DNA from: JAFGGT01 sp036733165
GTDB lineage: Archaea > Methanobacteriota_B > Thermococci > Methanofastidiosales > NM3
NCBI GenBank assembly: GCA_036733165.1
Contig: DAINBB010000011.1
Coordinates: 1-43,903 of the forward strand
DNA length: 43,903 bases
Direction: 5' to 3'
The notes under the pieces were generated by a model. It was not told the origin of the DNA. It saw only the letters and a list, made by a program, of their open reading frames with translations, and made no database searches. A program made the position numbers and the translations under genes. Below are positions 33,328 through 41,093 of this stretch, in pieces; positions within the stretch are counted from its first letter, which is position 1; every line of letters begins with the position of its first letter.

Positions 33328-33960
33328 ATGAAGACCATAAAGATACAATGGCTGATCGCCATAATATGCATCCTGTCCATGACGATCATAGCTGTGGAGA
33401 GATATGGGCTGCTCTCATCCGATGAGATAAACATAAACGCCATCATCACCAATGACAAGACCCTCTATATCATAGAGAATGACAAGGTGATCAGTGAGAC
33501 GCCCTACTTCAACATTACCTGTGTCACGGCCGAATGGGACAACGGCAACATAGTCTTCAGGGAAATGGGACCGGATGAACAGGTCCCACTCACCAATATC
33601 AACGAGGATGTCCTGCCCATCATAATGCTGGACGACAAGACTTCCGTTCTCATGTCAAGCAATGATTACGAGATAGTGGGGATATTCCTCAACTATCCCT
33701 CATCCTACAAAACGAGCTATGAGCCCTTTCCGAACAATCAGATGCCATACAGGGAAGAATACGATGAGACAAGCATCGATATGTTCAGGATGAGGGCCGA
33801 CATCATCAGAATGTTCTTCGATATCGACACCGTCCACAGGGATGGGGCCATCGGCCCGAACATCATATACACCCTGCTGAAGGTCGGAGACGATTACTAT
33901 GAACTACAGATAGACATCGATATGAACGAAGTGATCAACGTTTCATATTATTTCGACTGA
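33328..33960 (+). CDS. Membrane-anchored extracytoplasmic protein, unknown function
   Basis: A 210-residue protein with one N-terminal transmembrane segment (IQWLIAIICILSMTIIAV) and an acidic external part with no recognised domain. ATG 33328 chosen by the TATA/dyad spacing; GGTAGG precedes it. It lies between the two paralogous membrane regulators, 19 bases before the second, so it is likely co-expressed with it and may act as its sensor partner (inference). Confidence 0.75.
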   Translation: MKTIKIQWLIAIICILSMTIIAVERYGLLSSDEININAIITNDKTLYIIENDKVISETPYFNITCVTAEWDNGNIVFREMGPDEQVPLTNINEDVLPIIMLDDKTSVLMSSNDYEIVGIFLNYPSSYKTSYEPFPNNQMPYREEYDETSIDMFRMRADIIRMFFDIDTVHRDGAIGPNIIYTLLKVGDDYYELQIDIDMNEVINVSYYFD

Positions 33961-33979
33961 TTCATCTAGGTGGCTTAAA

Positions 33980-34510
33980 TTGAGTACTGACATCACACTA
34001 AGACAGGGATTTGCGTTCATTGGTTTCCTCAGTGGTTTTCTGATAATCGCGCTGAAGCTCTTCATGAGCTCCTCCATACAGATAGTCATAGAGGGTGAGC
34101 AGGTATCATCCCACAACCTTGAGGGGATCTTCACCTTTCAGGATGTGGCCATCTTGTTGATGGCATCCCTCCTCATGGGATTTGCACTGTCCTACATCGT
34201 CATGTCGTTCAGGGTACCGAACAGGCTGGAAGGCGCCTCCGTAGAGTCCGAGAACGGCGCCAACGCCGCCGAGATGGTACTTGAGGAGAGGAAGCGGTCG
34301 TGGGAGAGCATAGCACTCTCTCTGGGCGAGCAGGAGGCCATGATATACGATCTCCTCATCTCCTCCGACGGCATCATACTGCAAAGCGACATAGTCTCCG
34401 CGCTCAACATATCCAAGTCCACCGTGAGCAGGATCCTCGACCTTCTCGAGAGCAGGGGCCTTGTGGAGAAGCGCAGGCGCGGAATGGGAAATGTAATAAT
34501 GTTGAAGTGA
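33980..34510 (+). CDS. Membrane-anchored winged-helix regulator, paralogue 2
   Basis: 176 residues, the same architecture as 32340-32870: two transmembrane helices, linker, C-terminal winged helix with the recognition region ISKSTVSRILDLLESRG. TTG start with GGTGG upstream. The wHTH DNA is nearly identical to that of paralogue 1, so both probably bind the same DNA site, while the divergent linker (residues about 80-105) suggests different signals or partners. It is downstream of, and probably co-transcribed with, the 210-aa anchored protein. Confidence 0.85.
   Translation: MSTDITLRQGFAFIGFLSGFLIIALKLFMSSSIQIVIEGEQVSSHNLEGIFTFQDVAILLMASLLMGFALSYIVMSFRVPNRLEGASVESENGANAAEMVLEERKRSWESIALSLGEQEAMIYDLLISSDGIILQSDIVSALNISKSTVSRILDLLESRGLVEKRRRGMGNVIMLK
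34331..34491 (+). repeat. Near-identical duplication, copy B (wHTH coding part)
   Basis: Partner of 32691-32851; 5 differences in 161 bases. Recent gene conversion or strong DNA-level constraint would explain the contrast with the diverged 5' halves. Confidence 0.85.
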
Positions 34511-34682
34511 CGTGCATTTTCCGTTGTTGAGACCTGTTCTTACGGGTGTCGGCAACGGCCTTGCGCCCCATGATCGCAGCCGGACAGAGATGCCCTCTAT
34601 CCCACTCACATTTTGATATCTCCGGCGCTTGATGATACTTCCTCTTCGGCATGCAGACCCGATTATGTCAATGGTGAATACA

Positions 34683-34690
34683 TTTATTAA
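34683..34690 (+). promoter_or_regulatory. TATA box of the thioesterase gene
   Basis: TTTATTAA centred 26 bases before ATG 34713, consistent with a leaderless transcript. Confidence 0.5.
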
Positions 34691-34712
34691 AGGACTGATT
34701 CTACCTTTTTCC

Positions 34713-35150
34713 ATGGAAACTACACATGTATCAAGACTGGTGACATCAAAAGACCTCAATCACCATGGCACGCTTTTTGCCGGCCAGACGGCGATGTGGA
34801 TGGTGGAGGCCTGTTTCGTTGCGGCGGCGAAACTGAACAAGAGGACGGACAACATAGTGTGCGTCAGCATCGACGGTTTCATATTCAAGAGGCCTGTGAG
34901 AAACGGCGATGTCATAGACATAGAGACGTTTCCCGTATACACAGGGAGGTCCAGCATCACCATCGTGGGGAAGATCTATTGCTAGAGCTGCGGAAAGGAG
35001 AGCATTCTCAACACCGCCGTCACCTTCGTCACCCTGGGCGAGGATGGCAAGCCAAGCCCGCACGGCATAGTCATCGAGAGGCCAGAGGACCCCAGGATGC
35101 AGAAGTACTGGGACAAGTACGACCAGATAAGGTTGGCCAGGAAGAAGTAA
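34713..35150 (+). CDS. Hotdog-fold acyl-CoA thioesterase with in-frame amber codon
   Basis: Reads as one 146-codon frame broken only by TAG at 34983-34985 (codon 91). Before it: TSKDLNHHGTLFAGQTAMWMVE, the acyl-CoA hydrolase (YciA/BACH-type) hotdog signature, then RPVRNGDVIDIE and TGRSSITIVGKIYC. After it, in the same frame: SCGKES, then NTAVTFVTLGEDGKPSPHG, the expected last hotdog strand, and a Lys-rich end with TAA at 35148-35150. The coding pattern continues unbroken past the amber. Options: pyrrolysine or read-through, a fresh nonsense mutation, or a sequencing error. Thioesterases hydrolyse acyl-CoA; the exact substrate is unknown. Confidence 0.8.
34983..34985 (+). other. In-frame amber codon inside the thioesterase
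   Basis: TAG between TGC and AGC codons (Cys-amber-Ser-Cys-Gly-Lys). The downstream 54 sense codons stay in frame and encode a plausible end of the hotdog domain. Confidence 0.75.
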
Positions 35151-35151
35151 G

Positions 35152-35287
35152 TGGTGGCGGGGAAGGGATTCGAACCCTCGAACCACTTCTGGAATGGATT
35201 TCTCATCGAATTCCATAGGTCTTAAGGACGATTCTTGAAATTTAGATCTTGAGTCCATCGCCTTTGACCAAACTCGGCAACCCCGCC
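35152..35287 (-). tRNA. tRNA-Leu (CAA) with intron, CCA encoded
   Basis: The minus strand gives a 7-bp acceptor GGCGGGG/CCCCGCC, TT at 8-9, a D arm GCCGAGTTTGGTCAAAGGC typical of Leu tRNAs, an anticodon stem ATGGA/TCCAT with loop CTCAAGA (anticodon CAA), a long variable arm and TTCGAAT in the T loop, then A73 and a genomic CCA. A 48-base intron (about 35200-35247) lies after position 37, the canonical archaeal site. Its 3' end is one base from the thioesterase stop. Confidence 0.92.
35200..35247 (-). other. tRNA-Leu intron
   Basis: 48 bases between nucleotides 37 and 38 of the tRNA, expected to be removed by the archaeal splicing endonuclease at a bulge-helix-bulge and joined by RtcB, whose gene is at 9263-10672. 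Exact borders could shift by a base or two. Confidence 0.75.
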
Positions 35288-35484
35288 TTGTTATTCTTGT
35301 TTTTTTACATCACTTTCATAACTAAAATGATGATATACTTAAAAAACTAATGGAAAAAATAGGTGAAAACGATATTAATTTAATAATAAACAAACAATGA
35401 AATATATTAGATATTTATTTTATATGCCCTGAGTAGAACATAAGGAAAAAATGAGTTTAGTCATTGGGAAGATAAACTCAATTA

Positions 35485-35790
35485 TCATGTTTTTATCTCT
35501 TTATAATATTTTTTATAGTAACTTTCTAAAAGAGCTTTTGCTTCTCCTGTTGGAGAATAGAGTTTAGCTGGTCTTTTATTTGGCGATTCACCATATACAC
35601 CTTTAATAAAACCAAGTTCGGACAGTATTCTGAGGCTTCTTGTGACAGTTTTCTTGTCTAAACTAGAATAAATGTCTTTTAATTTGTTATACCAAACTTT
35701 TTCTCCTTCTATTTCTGTATAATGATATATCGTCAATGCAATTTTCATATCATTATCACATTTGCCGTTCTCACATTTCATATACTTCAC
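35485..35790 (-). CDS. Winged-helix transcriptional regulator
   Basis: A 101-residue winged-helix protein: Cys-containing N-terminus (MKCENGKCDND), KIALTIYHYTE, recognition part SLDKKTVTRSLRILSELGFIKG and a wing with PAKLYSPTGEAK. Divergently transcribed from the phosphoribosyltransferase-like gene across 171 bases, so it is a likely regulator of it. ATG 35790 lies about 22 bases from a minus-strand TATA (TTATAAAAA near 35803-35812); ATG 35781 is an alternative. Very AT-rich, like its partner. Confidence 0.75.
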   Translation of the reverse strand: MKYMKCENGKCDNDMKIALTIYHYTEIEGEKVWYNKLKDIYSSLDKKTVTRSLRILSELGFIKGVYGESPNKRPAKLYSPTGEAKALLESYYKKYYKEIKT

Positions 35791-35961
35791 TGATTAACCG
35801 ATTTTTATAACTATAATAGGTGCTTATTATTAATATAATTACCTATATTTCCTATATATATGGGGTTAATACCATAATTTACGGGCATTACAACAAATGG
35901 TTTAAAAATACATGTATATAAGTTTTTTGGTATTTCATATTTTAATTAGAGTTGTAGCAAT
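35791..35961. promoter_or_regulatory. Divergent promoter region with inverted repeat
   Basis: Holds a minus-strand TATA-like box for the wHTH gene, a plus-strand TATA (GTATATAAG, about 35914-35922) for the other gene, and an inverted repeat ATAGGT...ACCTAT (35816-35821 and 35841-35846) that could be the regulator's site. Confidence 0.4.
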
Positions 35962-36864
35962 ATGGATAACATTAATAATAAAAAGAAAATATTAAACCAA
36001 TATGTTGATAATATTTCTGATAAAATAGATTATTTATTATTAATAGAACATGGGGCCTCTGCCATATACAGACGATTAATAGAAAAGGATTATAATTTTC
36101 ATATTATTAGGTACGACCCTTGCCATAACAAAGAATTATTTGAAAATGAATATTATGAGAAAAAAATAGATGATTTAAAATTTATGGGAAAATACTTGAA
36201 AGTTGGTATATTTGTTGATGCCATTAGGACCGGGACAGAGATGCAAATTGTTAAAAAACATTGTGAAAAATGTAAATACGATGTCAAATCAATAATAGCA
36301 TACAAAATAAAAGAAGATATTGTATGTGATATCAATGACTTATTTCCCGATTCACGTTTATTATATGTAATTAAAACGGATAACGATTTACAACATAAAG
36401 AATTACTTAAATTTAGGCCAAGCAAGGAATTGATAGATACTGATAGTTTAGTTTCAAAAATAGAATTAAAACTGAACTACTATTATGATATATACGATTT
36501 AGGAGACATTTTGGGAGAATTATGTAAAGAACTTAGAACGAATGCACGTGATTATTTTTTCGATGAAGACGATTTTTTCTTATTTATTAATGATAAATTA
36601 GATTTGGTAATATATAGCTATTCAATATATGATGTTAATTTTGAAAATTATATTATTCCTGTAGTTGAAATTGTATTTAAATATAATATATCTGAATCGA
36701 TACTTCAATTTGGTGCTACTGTGAACGGGGAAATCCCAAACATAAATACTGAAAATAAAACAGAATCACAGATCATAGACTTGTCTATGGACATTTCAAA
36801 AAAAATCTCAAAATTATTAGAAAGCGATCTTTATCTACATATTAAAGATAAATTATCATTATGA
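35962..36864 (+). CDS. Phosphoribosyltransferase-like protein, novel C-terminal domain
   Basis: A 300-residue soluble protein. Residues 81-93, VGIFVDAIRTGTE, look like a type I phosphoribosyltransferase PRPP loop (usual form hhhhDDhhtTGxT) with the second acidic residue replaced by Ala. An upstream EHGASAIYRRLIE (29-41) may be the pyrophosphate-loop helix. Residues about 170-300 form a second domain I do not recognise, acidic and Tyr/Ile/Asp-rich. PRTase-like domains of this kind are known in some prokaryotic conflict systems, and the AT-rich islet supports an accessory or defence role. That role is inference; a metabolic PRTase is possible. Confidence 0.6.
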   Translation: MDNINNKKKILNQYVDNISDKIDYLLLIEHGASAIYRRLIEKDYNFHIIRYDPCHNKELFENEYYEKKIDDLKFMGKYLKVGIFVDAIRTGTEMQIVKKHCEKCKYDVKSIIAYKIKEDIVCDINDLFPDSRLLYVIKTDNDLQHKELLKFRPSKELIDTDSLVSKIELKLNYYYDIYDLGDILGELCKELRTNARDYFFDEDDFFLFINDKLDLVIYSYSIYDVNFENYIIPVVEIVFKYNISESILQFGATVNGEIPNINTENKTESQIIDLSMDISKKISKLLESDLYLHIKDKLSL

Positions 36865-36903
36865 TATTTCCTTATAATTAGAAAAATCAATAAAAAATAT
36901 TAA

Positions 36904-38187
36904 TCATTGCGAGGCACTGTCGCCGACAAGCTCCTCGATCGACACAGTCTTCTGGTCTCCGGTGGACATGTCCTTGACCGTCACCTTGCCCTCCCTGACG
37001 TCCCTCTCGCCCACGATGACTACCTTCTTCGCGCCGAGATTGTTGGCGAGATTCATCTGATTGGACATGTTCTTGCTGCCGTACGAGAACTCCACGACGC
37101 CCCTCTTCCTTAGCGCCTTTATTATCTCCAGCGATTCCTTGTCCACATCTCCTATTGTGACGATGAAGTAATCGGGTCCAAAATCTGGCTCCGGCCAGAT
37201 GCCCTCCTCCTTCATGAGTATCTCGAGCATTGGAATCCCTATGGCGAATCCCACCGCAGGCATGTCCTGGCCGCCGAAGAGCCCTATGAGATTGTCATAC
37301 CTTCCGCCGCCGAAAAGCGACCTCATGCTCTTCTTCCTGTCGAAGACCTCGAACACCATGTCGGTGTAGTATGCCAGCCCCCTGACTATGGAGAGGTCGA
37401 GCTTGCAGTAGTCCTCGAGACCGTAATGTCCCAGGAGCTCTCCGACCTTCCTGAGATTCTCCAGCGCCTTCTGCGCGCCATCGTCCTTCTCGAACGGGGC
37501 ATTGGATATCTCCTCGACACACTGGCTGATGTTCCCGTTGATATCAAGCATGTCCGTCAGCGTCGCGTAGGCGTCGTCGTCAAGCCCGAGCTCCGAGAGC
37601 ATGTCGTAGAACTCGTCGTCGCCCACCTTCGACCTCTTGTCGACCACGTTGAACGCCTCGTCCGCCCTGATGCCCAGCGACGAGAAGAAGGATTCCAGAA
37701 TCTTTCTGTCCGAGACGTGGAACATGAAGTTGTCCAGTCCCAGGTCCAGCAGGCACTCTATGCCGCATGCCAGTGCCTCGAAGTCCGCGCGGCTGGAATG
37801 GCTGCCGAAGATGTCTACATTGAACTGGTAAAACTCCCTCTGCCTCCCCTTCTGCGGCCTCTCGTAGCGCCAGTGCCTCGAGAGCGAGCACCACTTCACT
37901 GGTTTTGTGAGCACCTTCTGCCGCTGCACGACCATCCTGGCCACACTGGGGGTGAGCTCGGGTATTAGGCAAACATCGCGTCCGCCCTTGTCCTTGAAAG
38001 CGTAGATCTCGTCGACGATGGCCTCGCCCGACTTCTTCGTGATAATGTCCAGACTCTCTATGGAGGGGGTGCACACCTCTCTGAACCCATACCTGCCGAC
38101 GGTCCTGCACAGGCTTTCGTATATCCTCTTGCGCCCGTAATAGTCTTCGGGATAGAAGTCTCTTACACCCCTAAGTTTCTCAAACAC
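36904..38187 (-). CDS. hisS: Histidyl-tRNA synthetase
   Basis: A 427-residue class II synthetase. Visible: RGVRDFYPEDYYGRKRIYE, motif 2 (SRHWRYERPQKGRQREFYQFN), the histidine-specific LSIVRGLAYYTDMVFEV, motif 3-type GGGRYDNLIGLFGG, and the C-terminal anticodon-binding domain (KALRKRGVVEFSY, AKKVVIVGERDV). GTG start with TAGGTG five bases upstream. It follows the HTH-CBS regulator gene by 8 bases, so the two form an operon. Confidence 0.97.
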   Translation of the reverse strand: MFEKLRGVRDFYPEDYYGRKRIYESLCRTVGRYGFREVCTPSIESLDIITKKSGEAIVDEIYAFKDKGGRDVCLIPELTPSVARMVVQRQKVLTKPVKWCSLSRHWRYERPQKGRQREFYQFNVDIFGSHSSRADFEALACGIECLLDLGLDNFMFHVSDRKILESFFSSLGIRADEAFNVVDKRSKVGDDEFYDMLSELGLDDDAYATLTDMLDINGNISQCVEEISNAPFEKDDGAQKALENLRKVGELLGHYGLEDYCKLDLSIVRGLAYYTDMVFEVFDRKKSMRSLFGGGRYDNLIGLFGGQDMPAVGFAIGIPMLEILMKEEGIWPEPDFGPDYFIVTIGDVDKESLEIIKALRKRGVVEFSYGSKNMSNQMNLANNLGAKKVVIVGERDVREGKVTVKDMSTGDQKTVSIEELVGDSASQ

Positions 38188-38195
38188 AAAGACAC

Positions 38196-38747
38196 CTATT
38201 CCAACTCTCTGAGAAGATTGTCACGGGTAACTATCCCGATATAGTTCCCTCTGTCCTTGACTATGACGGCCCTCCTCTCCTCCAGGAGGCGGGCGACGGC
38301 CCTTACAGAGACGTTCCTGTCCACCGTGGGGAACGGTTCTTCCATCACATCCTCAACGAGCGTGTCGTTGAGCTCCCTCTCCCCCTTGGAGATGAGCTTG
38401 GTGAACGTCTTGTCCGTTATGGAGCCTATGATATTGCCCTTTGGGCCTATTATCGGCAGTTGCGAATAACCTTGCTCATGCATCTTCTGGGACGCTTCTG
38501 CAAGATTGCAACCTTGCTTTATGCCTATTATATTGGAGGTCATTATCTCTTCTATCTTCTTGGAGGACTTTTGCTCAAGATCAGCAAGAGTGTCGAATAT
38601 CCTCTTGGCCTTCTCATAGCTGAGATTCAGCTGATTTCGTTCCACTTTTGCTATTACGGATTGTGAGACATTGGCCTTCTTTGCCAGTTCCTTTTGGGTT
38701 ATGCCCAACCTCTTTCTTATGGTTTTTATCTCACTGAGTTCTCGCAT
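38196..38747 (-). CDS. XRE-type HTH protein with paired CBS domains
   Basis: 183 residues: an N-terminal XRE-like HTH (RLGITQKELAKKANVSQSVIAKVERNQLNLSYEKA) followed by two CBS motifs (TSNIIGIKQGCNL and EPFPTVDRNVSVRAV). CBS pairs usually bind adenosyl nucleotides, so this is probably a ligand-sensing transcription factor. This architecture is known in archaea. A TATA box at 38767-38778 gives a leaderless start at GTG 38750 or ATG 38747. Ends in TAG, 8 bases before hisS. Confidence 0.88.
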   Translation of the reverse strand: MRELSEIKTIRKRLGITQKELAKKANVSQSVIAKVERNQLNLSYEKAKRIFDTLADLEQKSSKKIEEIMTSNIIGIKQGCNLAEASQKMHEQGYSQLPIIGPKGNIIGSITDKTFTKLISKGERELNDTLVEDVMEEPFPTVDRNVSVRAVARLLEERRAVIVKDRGNYIGIVTRDNLLRELE

Positions 38748-38766
38748 CACACTAAACAGAATTTAA

Positions 38767-38778
38767 GGGTATATAATT
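38767..38778 (-). promoter_or_regulatory. TATA box of the HTH-CBS/hisS operon
   Basis: Minus strand AATTATATACCC, centred about 26 bases before the start codon. Confidence 0.5.
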
Positions 38779-38848
38779 CTTTTGTTCATAAAAGGGAGAT
38801 GGCAAATATTCTTATTGGCCCCCCTATTAGGACATATGGAGGTATTAT

Positions 38849-39175
38849 ATGGAAATAAGCGACGCACAGGAAAGGATGAGGGATTTCTGCAGGGCCAGGG
38901 ACTGGGACAGGTTCAGGGCGTCCCTGGTGTATGTCCACCTTATGGAGGAACTGACCGAGATAGGCGAGGAGATACTGTATGAGGAAGGTTACAAGAGGGA
39001 GGGGATAGGCCACGAGAGGTCCAACAAGGACGTTGGGAGGGAGTTCGCGCAGTCATTTGCCCTGTTCCTGCAGCTCTCCTTGCATTACGGTGTCGACCTC
39101 GAGGGGGCGTTCGAGAGGGAGCTTGGCATAATGGAGGACAGATTCCCAGCCGACAAGTGGAAGGTCAGGGACTGA
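38849..39175 (+). CDS. MazG-like nucleotide pyrophosphohydrolase-type protein
   Basis: A 108-residue all-helical protein with a MazG-like helix pair: HLMEELTEIGEEI (EExxE metal motif) and a later DVGREFAQSFALFLQLSLHYGVDLEGAF segment. MazG-fold enzymes hydrolyse (d)NTPs; the second metal motif is weaker than usual, so activity is uncertain. GGAGGT ribosome site 6 bases before the ATG. Confidence 0.7.
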   Translation: MEISDAQERMRDFCRARDWDRFRASLVYVHLMEELTEIGEEILYEEGYKREGIGHERSNKDVGREFAQSFALFLQLSLHYGVDLEGAFERELGIMEDRFPADKWKVRD

Positions 39176-39234
39176 GATCACCTTACACCCTCTCTCTCGC
39201 AAGGTATTTACGCAAATCCCATAGACGCCTTCCA

Positions 39235-39363
39235 ATGCATGTCTGCTGCCAATGCGAGCACTATATGAGCGAGTATACGGGATTTGCGCTCTGCCGGGTC
39301 AGGCGCAGGATCGTTCCCTTCAATGGGACCGCATGTCCCCTCTTTGCCTATTTGGAAGATTGA
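39235..39363 (+). CDS. Cys-rich mini-protein (42 aa), possible zinc ribbon
   Basis: A 42-residue ORF starting MHVCCQCEHYMSEYTGFALC and ending CPLFAYLED. Cys and His spacing (C4, C5, C7, H9, C20, C34) suggests a small metal-binding knuckle. It lies 60 bases after the MazG-like gene; a TATA-like GGTATTTACG near 39203-39212 would give a leaderless start. Function unknown; moderately supported. Confidence 0.5.
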   Translation: MHVCCQCEHYMSEYTGFALCRVRRRIVPFNGTACPLFAYLED

Positions 39364-39498
39364 TTTGGCATTATATTCCCCATTTAAATGTATTAATTAC
39401 ATATTTGGTTTAATCTTAACTTTATAAGAATATTTTTATAATATATTGAATAATATTAAACAGTCCCAAAAAATACATGTTTTTTGAGGTGTTTGGAT
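39364..39498 (+). promoter_or_regulatory. AT-rich promoter region of the PQQ-propeller lipoprotein
   Basis: Strongly AT-rich, with TATA-like ACTTTATAAG (about 39419-39428) and TTTTTATAATATA (about 39432-39444), and a GAGGTG ribosome site at about 39486-39491. Confidence 0.4.
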
Positions 39499-41010
39499 TT
39501 GCATAAGATGATATTGAAAATAATACCTATTTTGATTGTGTTGGTCCTGATCTGTGGCTGCATTTCCGGAGGGGGTGGGGATACCACCACGCCAGCGCCC
39601 ACAACCGCGCCGACAACTGCTGCACCGACAACAACTGCTGCACTGACGACAGCCGCTCCCACGACGACCGTGGCGCCAACATTGCCCCCGACAACGGAGC
39701 CGCCCAAACCGTCGGAGATGGATGACGCATGGACCATGATATACAAAGATGAATATGGCACCAACTATTCGCCTGATTCACTTCCCCAGACGCCAGAGGT
39801 GCTTTGGTACAGGGATGGAGTGTTCCTGGGCCCGAGTGTCATTGAGTACGGTCACGTCTATGTGCCTGTTCAAAAGCTCGACGATGTCCAAGGAGATAGA
39901 TTGGTATGCCTTGACCTTGAGGATGGTTCAACAGTATGGGAAAGTGCTCTTCAATATAACAGAAACATGGACTGCACCGACCTTGTATATTACAGGTCCC
40001 CTGCCATCTCAGAGGAAAAGATAGTGTTCCTTTCCTGTGGAAACTCTTGCATCTTGCAGTGTTTCGATGCCTTCGATGGAACAAAGGCCTGGGAAAAGAC
40101 CGTGGACACAAATTACCGGATATACCTAAGCCCGACCATCGCGGATGGGAAGGTCTACGTCATGTACACCAACTCGATATGTTATGGTGATTTTATAAAT
40201 GAGTATAATGATTTCGCCGACCTGAACAATGGCAGGATAGCCTGTTACGACCTTGAGACTGGAAACATGCTGTGGGAGGAAAGAATGAATCTCGCATTCT
40301 ATGGCAACCCCATAATATACGACGACAAGGTCTACTTCGGAGCCGTGGATGGCGCTACCGCCATAGGTTATCTGGTGTGCCTTGATGCGGAAGATGGGGA
40401 ATTGCTCTGGACGAACGAACTATTGAGCGCTGACCGGGCGCTGTACAATCTTGACGAGCCTGTATGGCGCATAGCTTACGGCCATGACAACATCTATGTC
40501 ACACTGTTTGACTATGATATAGACTGGGCGTTCTTCGGATACAGCAGTATAGCATGCTACGACCCTGACAATGGCGATAGGAAATGGGAGTTCATGACGG
40601 ACACAGGATTCTTTTTCGGGGACCATCTTTCGATATCAGAGGATTATGTCTACTTTGGGGTCAGATGGAACACAATAGATGAACCTAGTGGGATCCGCAT
40701 ATACAAATTGGACCCTTCAAATGGCAATATCTTGTGGAGCAGCTATCTCCCCGATTTCATGGATTTCATGGTGATGGGGGGCGATACGCTATATGTTGGA
40801 TTCCGTTATGGCGCCTATAACGCCGATGTCAATAAATGGGAATATGACAACAACTTCTATGGCATCAGCGGAAACTCGGGAGTGCAGAACTGGTTTTATA
40901 CAGAGTCTCCTGATTACTCGTCTATGGTGATATATGGCGGCATCTACCCATCGGTGGCAAGCGGGTACTATGTCGCCTCGGTAGGATTCAGACTTTACTG
41001 CTTCACTTGA
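39499..41010 (+). CDS. PQQ-like beta-propeller lipoprotein
   Basis: A 503-residue exported lipoprotein: signal segment with lipobox (LICGC), a Thr/Ala/Pro linker of APTTTA-type repeats ending TTEPP, then a beta-propeller of PQQ-like blades (RLVCLDLEDGSTVWE, RIACYDLETGNMLWEE, YLVCLDAEDGELLWTN, DPSNGNILWSS). Such repeats often form binding platforms rather than quinoprotein enzymes. TTG 39499 is chosen because GAGGTG lies 7 bases upstream; ATG 39508 is the fallback. The truncated lipoprotein at 1-202 shares the signal-lipobox-linker design and TTG start. A T-rich terminator follows the stop. Confidence 0.85.
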   Translation: MHKMILKIIPILIVLVLICGCISGGGGDTTTPAPTTAPTTAAPTTTAALTTAAPTTTVAPTLPPTTEPPKPSEMDDAWTMIYKDEYGTNYSPDSLPQTPEVLWYRDGVFLGPSVIEYGHVYVPVQKLDDVQGDRLVCLDLEDGSTVWESALQYNRNMDCTDLVYYRSPAISEEKIVFLSCGNSCILQCFDAFDGTKAWEKTVDTNYRIYLSPTIADGKVYVMYTNSICYGDFINEYNDFADLNNGRIACYDLETGNMLWEERMNLAFYGNPIIYDDKVYFGAVDGATAIGYLVCLDAEDGELLWTNELLSADRALYNLDEPVWRIAYGHDNIYVTLFDYDIDWAFFGYSSIACYDPDNGDRKWEFMTDTGFFFGDHLSISEDYVYFGVRWNTIDEPSGIRIYKLDPSNGNILWSSYLPDFMDFMVMGGDTLYVGFRYGAYNADVNKWEYDNNFYGISGNSGVQNWFYTESPDYSSMVIYGGIYPSVASGYYVASVGFRLYCFT

Positions 41011-41046
41011 ATCCTTTCTCTTTTTTATTTTCTTATTATTAAAATT
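41011..41046 (+). terminator. T-rich terminator
   Basis: T-rich run directly after the lipoprotein stop, before the convergent antiporter gene. Confidence 0.5.
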
Positions 41047-41093
41047 AAAAAGGTGTAATTTTAACTGATAATCAGGTAACGAACAGCACGCAT

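Larger units (their letters stand above)
35288..36903. other. AT-rich insert between tRNA-Leu and hisS
   Basis: Base composition drops sharply to roughly three-quarters A+T here, against about half in the flanking genes, and codon use shifts (ATA, TTA, AAA, AAT). It contains one divergent gene pair and AT-rich spacers. No integrase, transposase or clear flanking direct repeat was found. The position at a tRNA gene fits an acquired genomic islet. Confidence 0.7.

Noticed and set aside
35152..36903. An integrative element with att sites at tRNA-Leu
   Set aside because: No integrase, and no repeat of the tRNA 3' or 5' end was found near 36870-36903; the insert also lies on the 5' side of the tRNA. 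Composition alone supports only an islet.
39456..39764. Val/Ala/Gly-rich minus-strand frame opposite the Thr/Pro linker
   Set aside because: Antisense reading of the repetitive linker codons; a compositional artefact.
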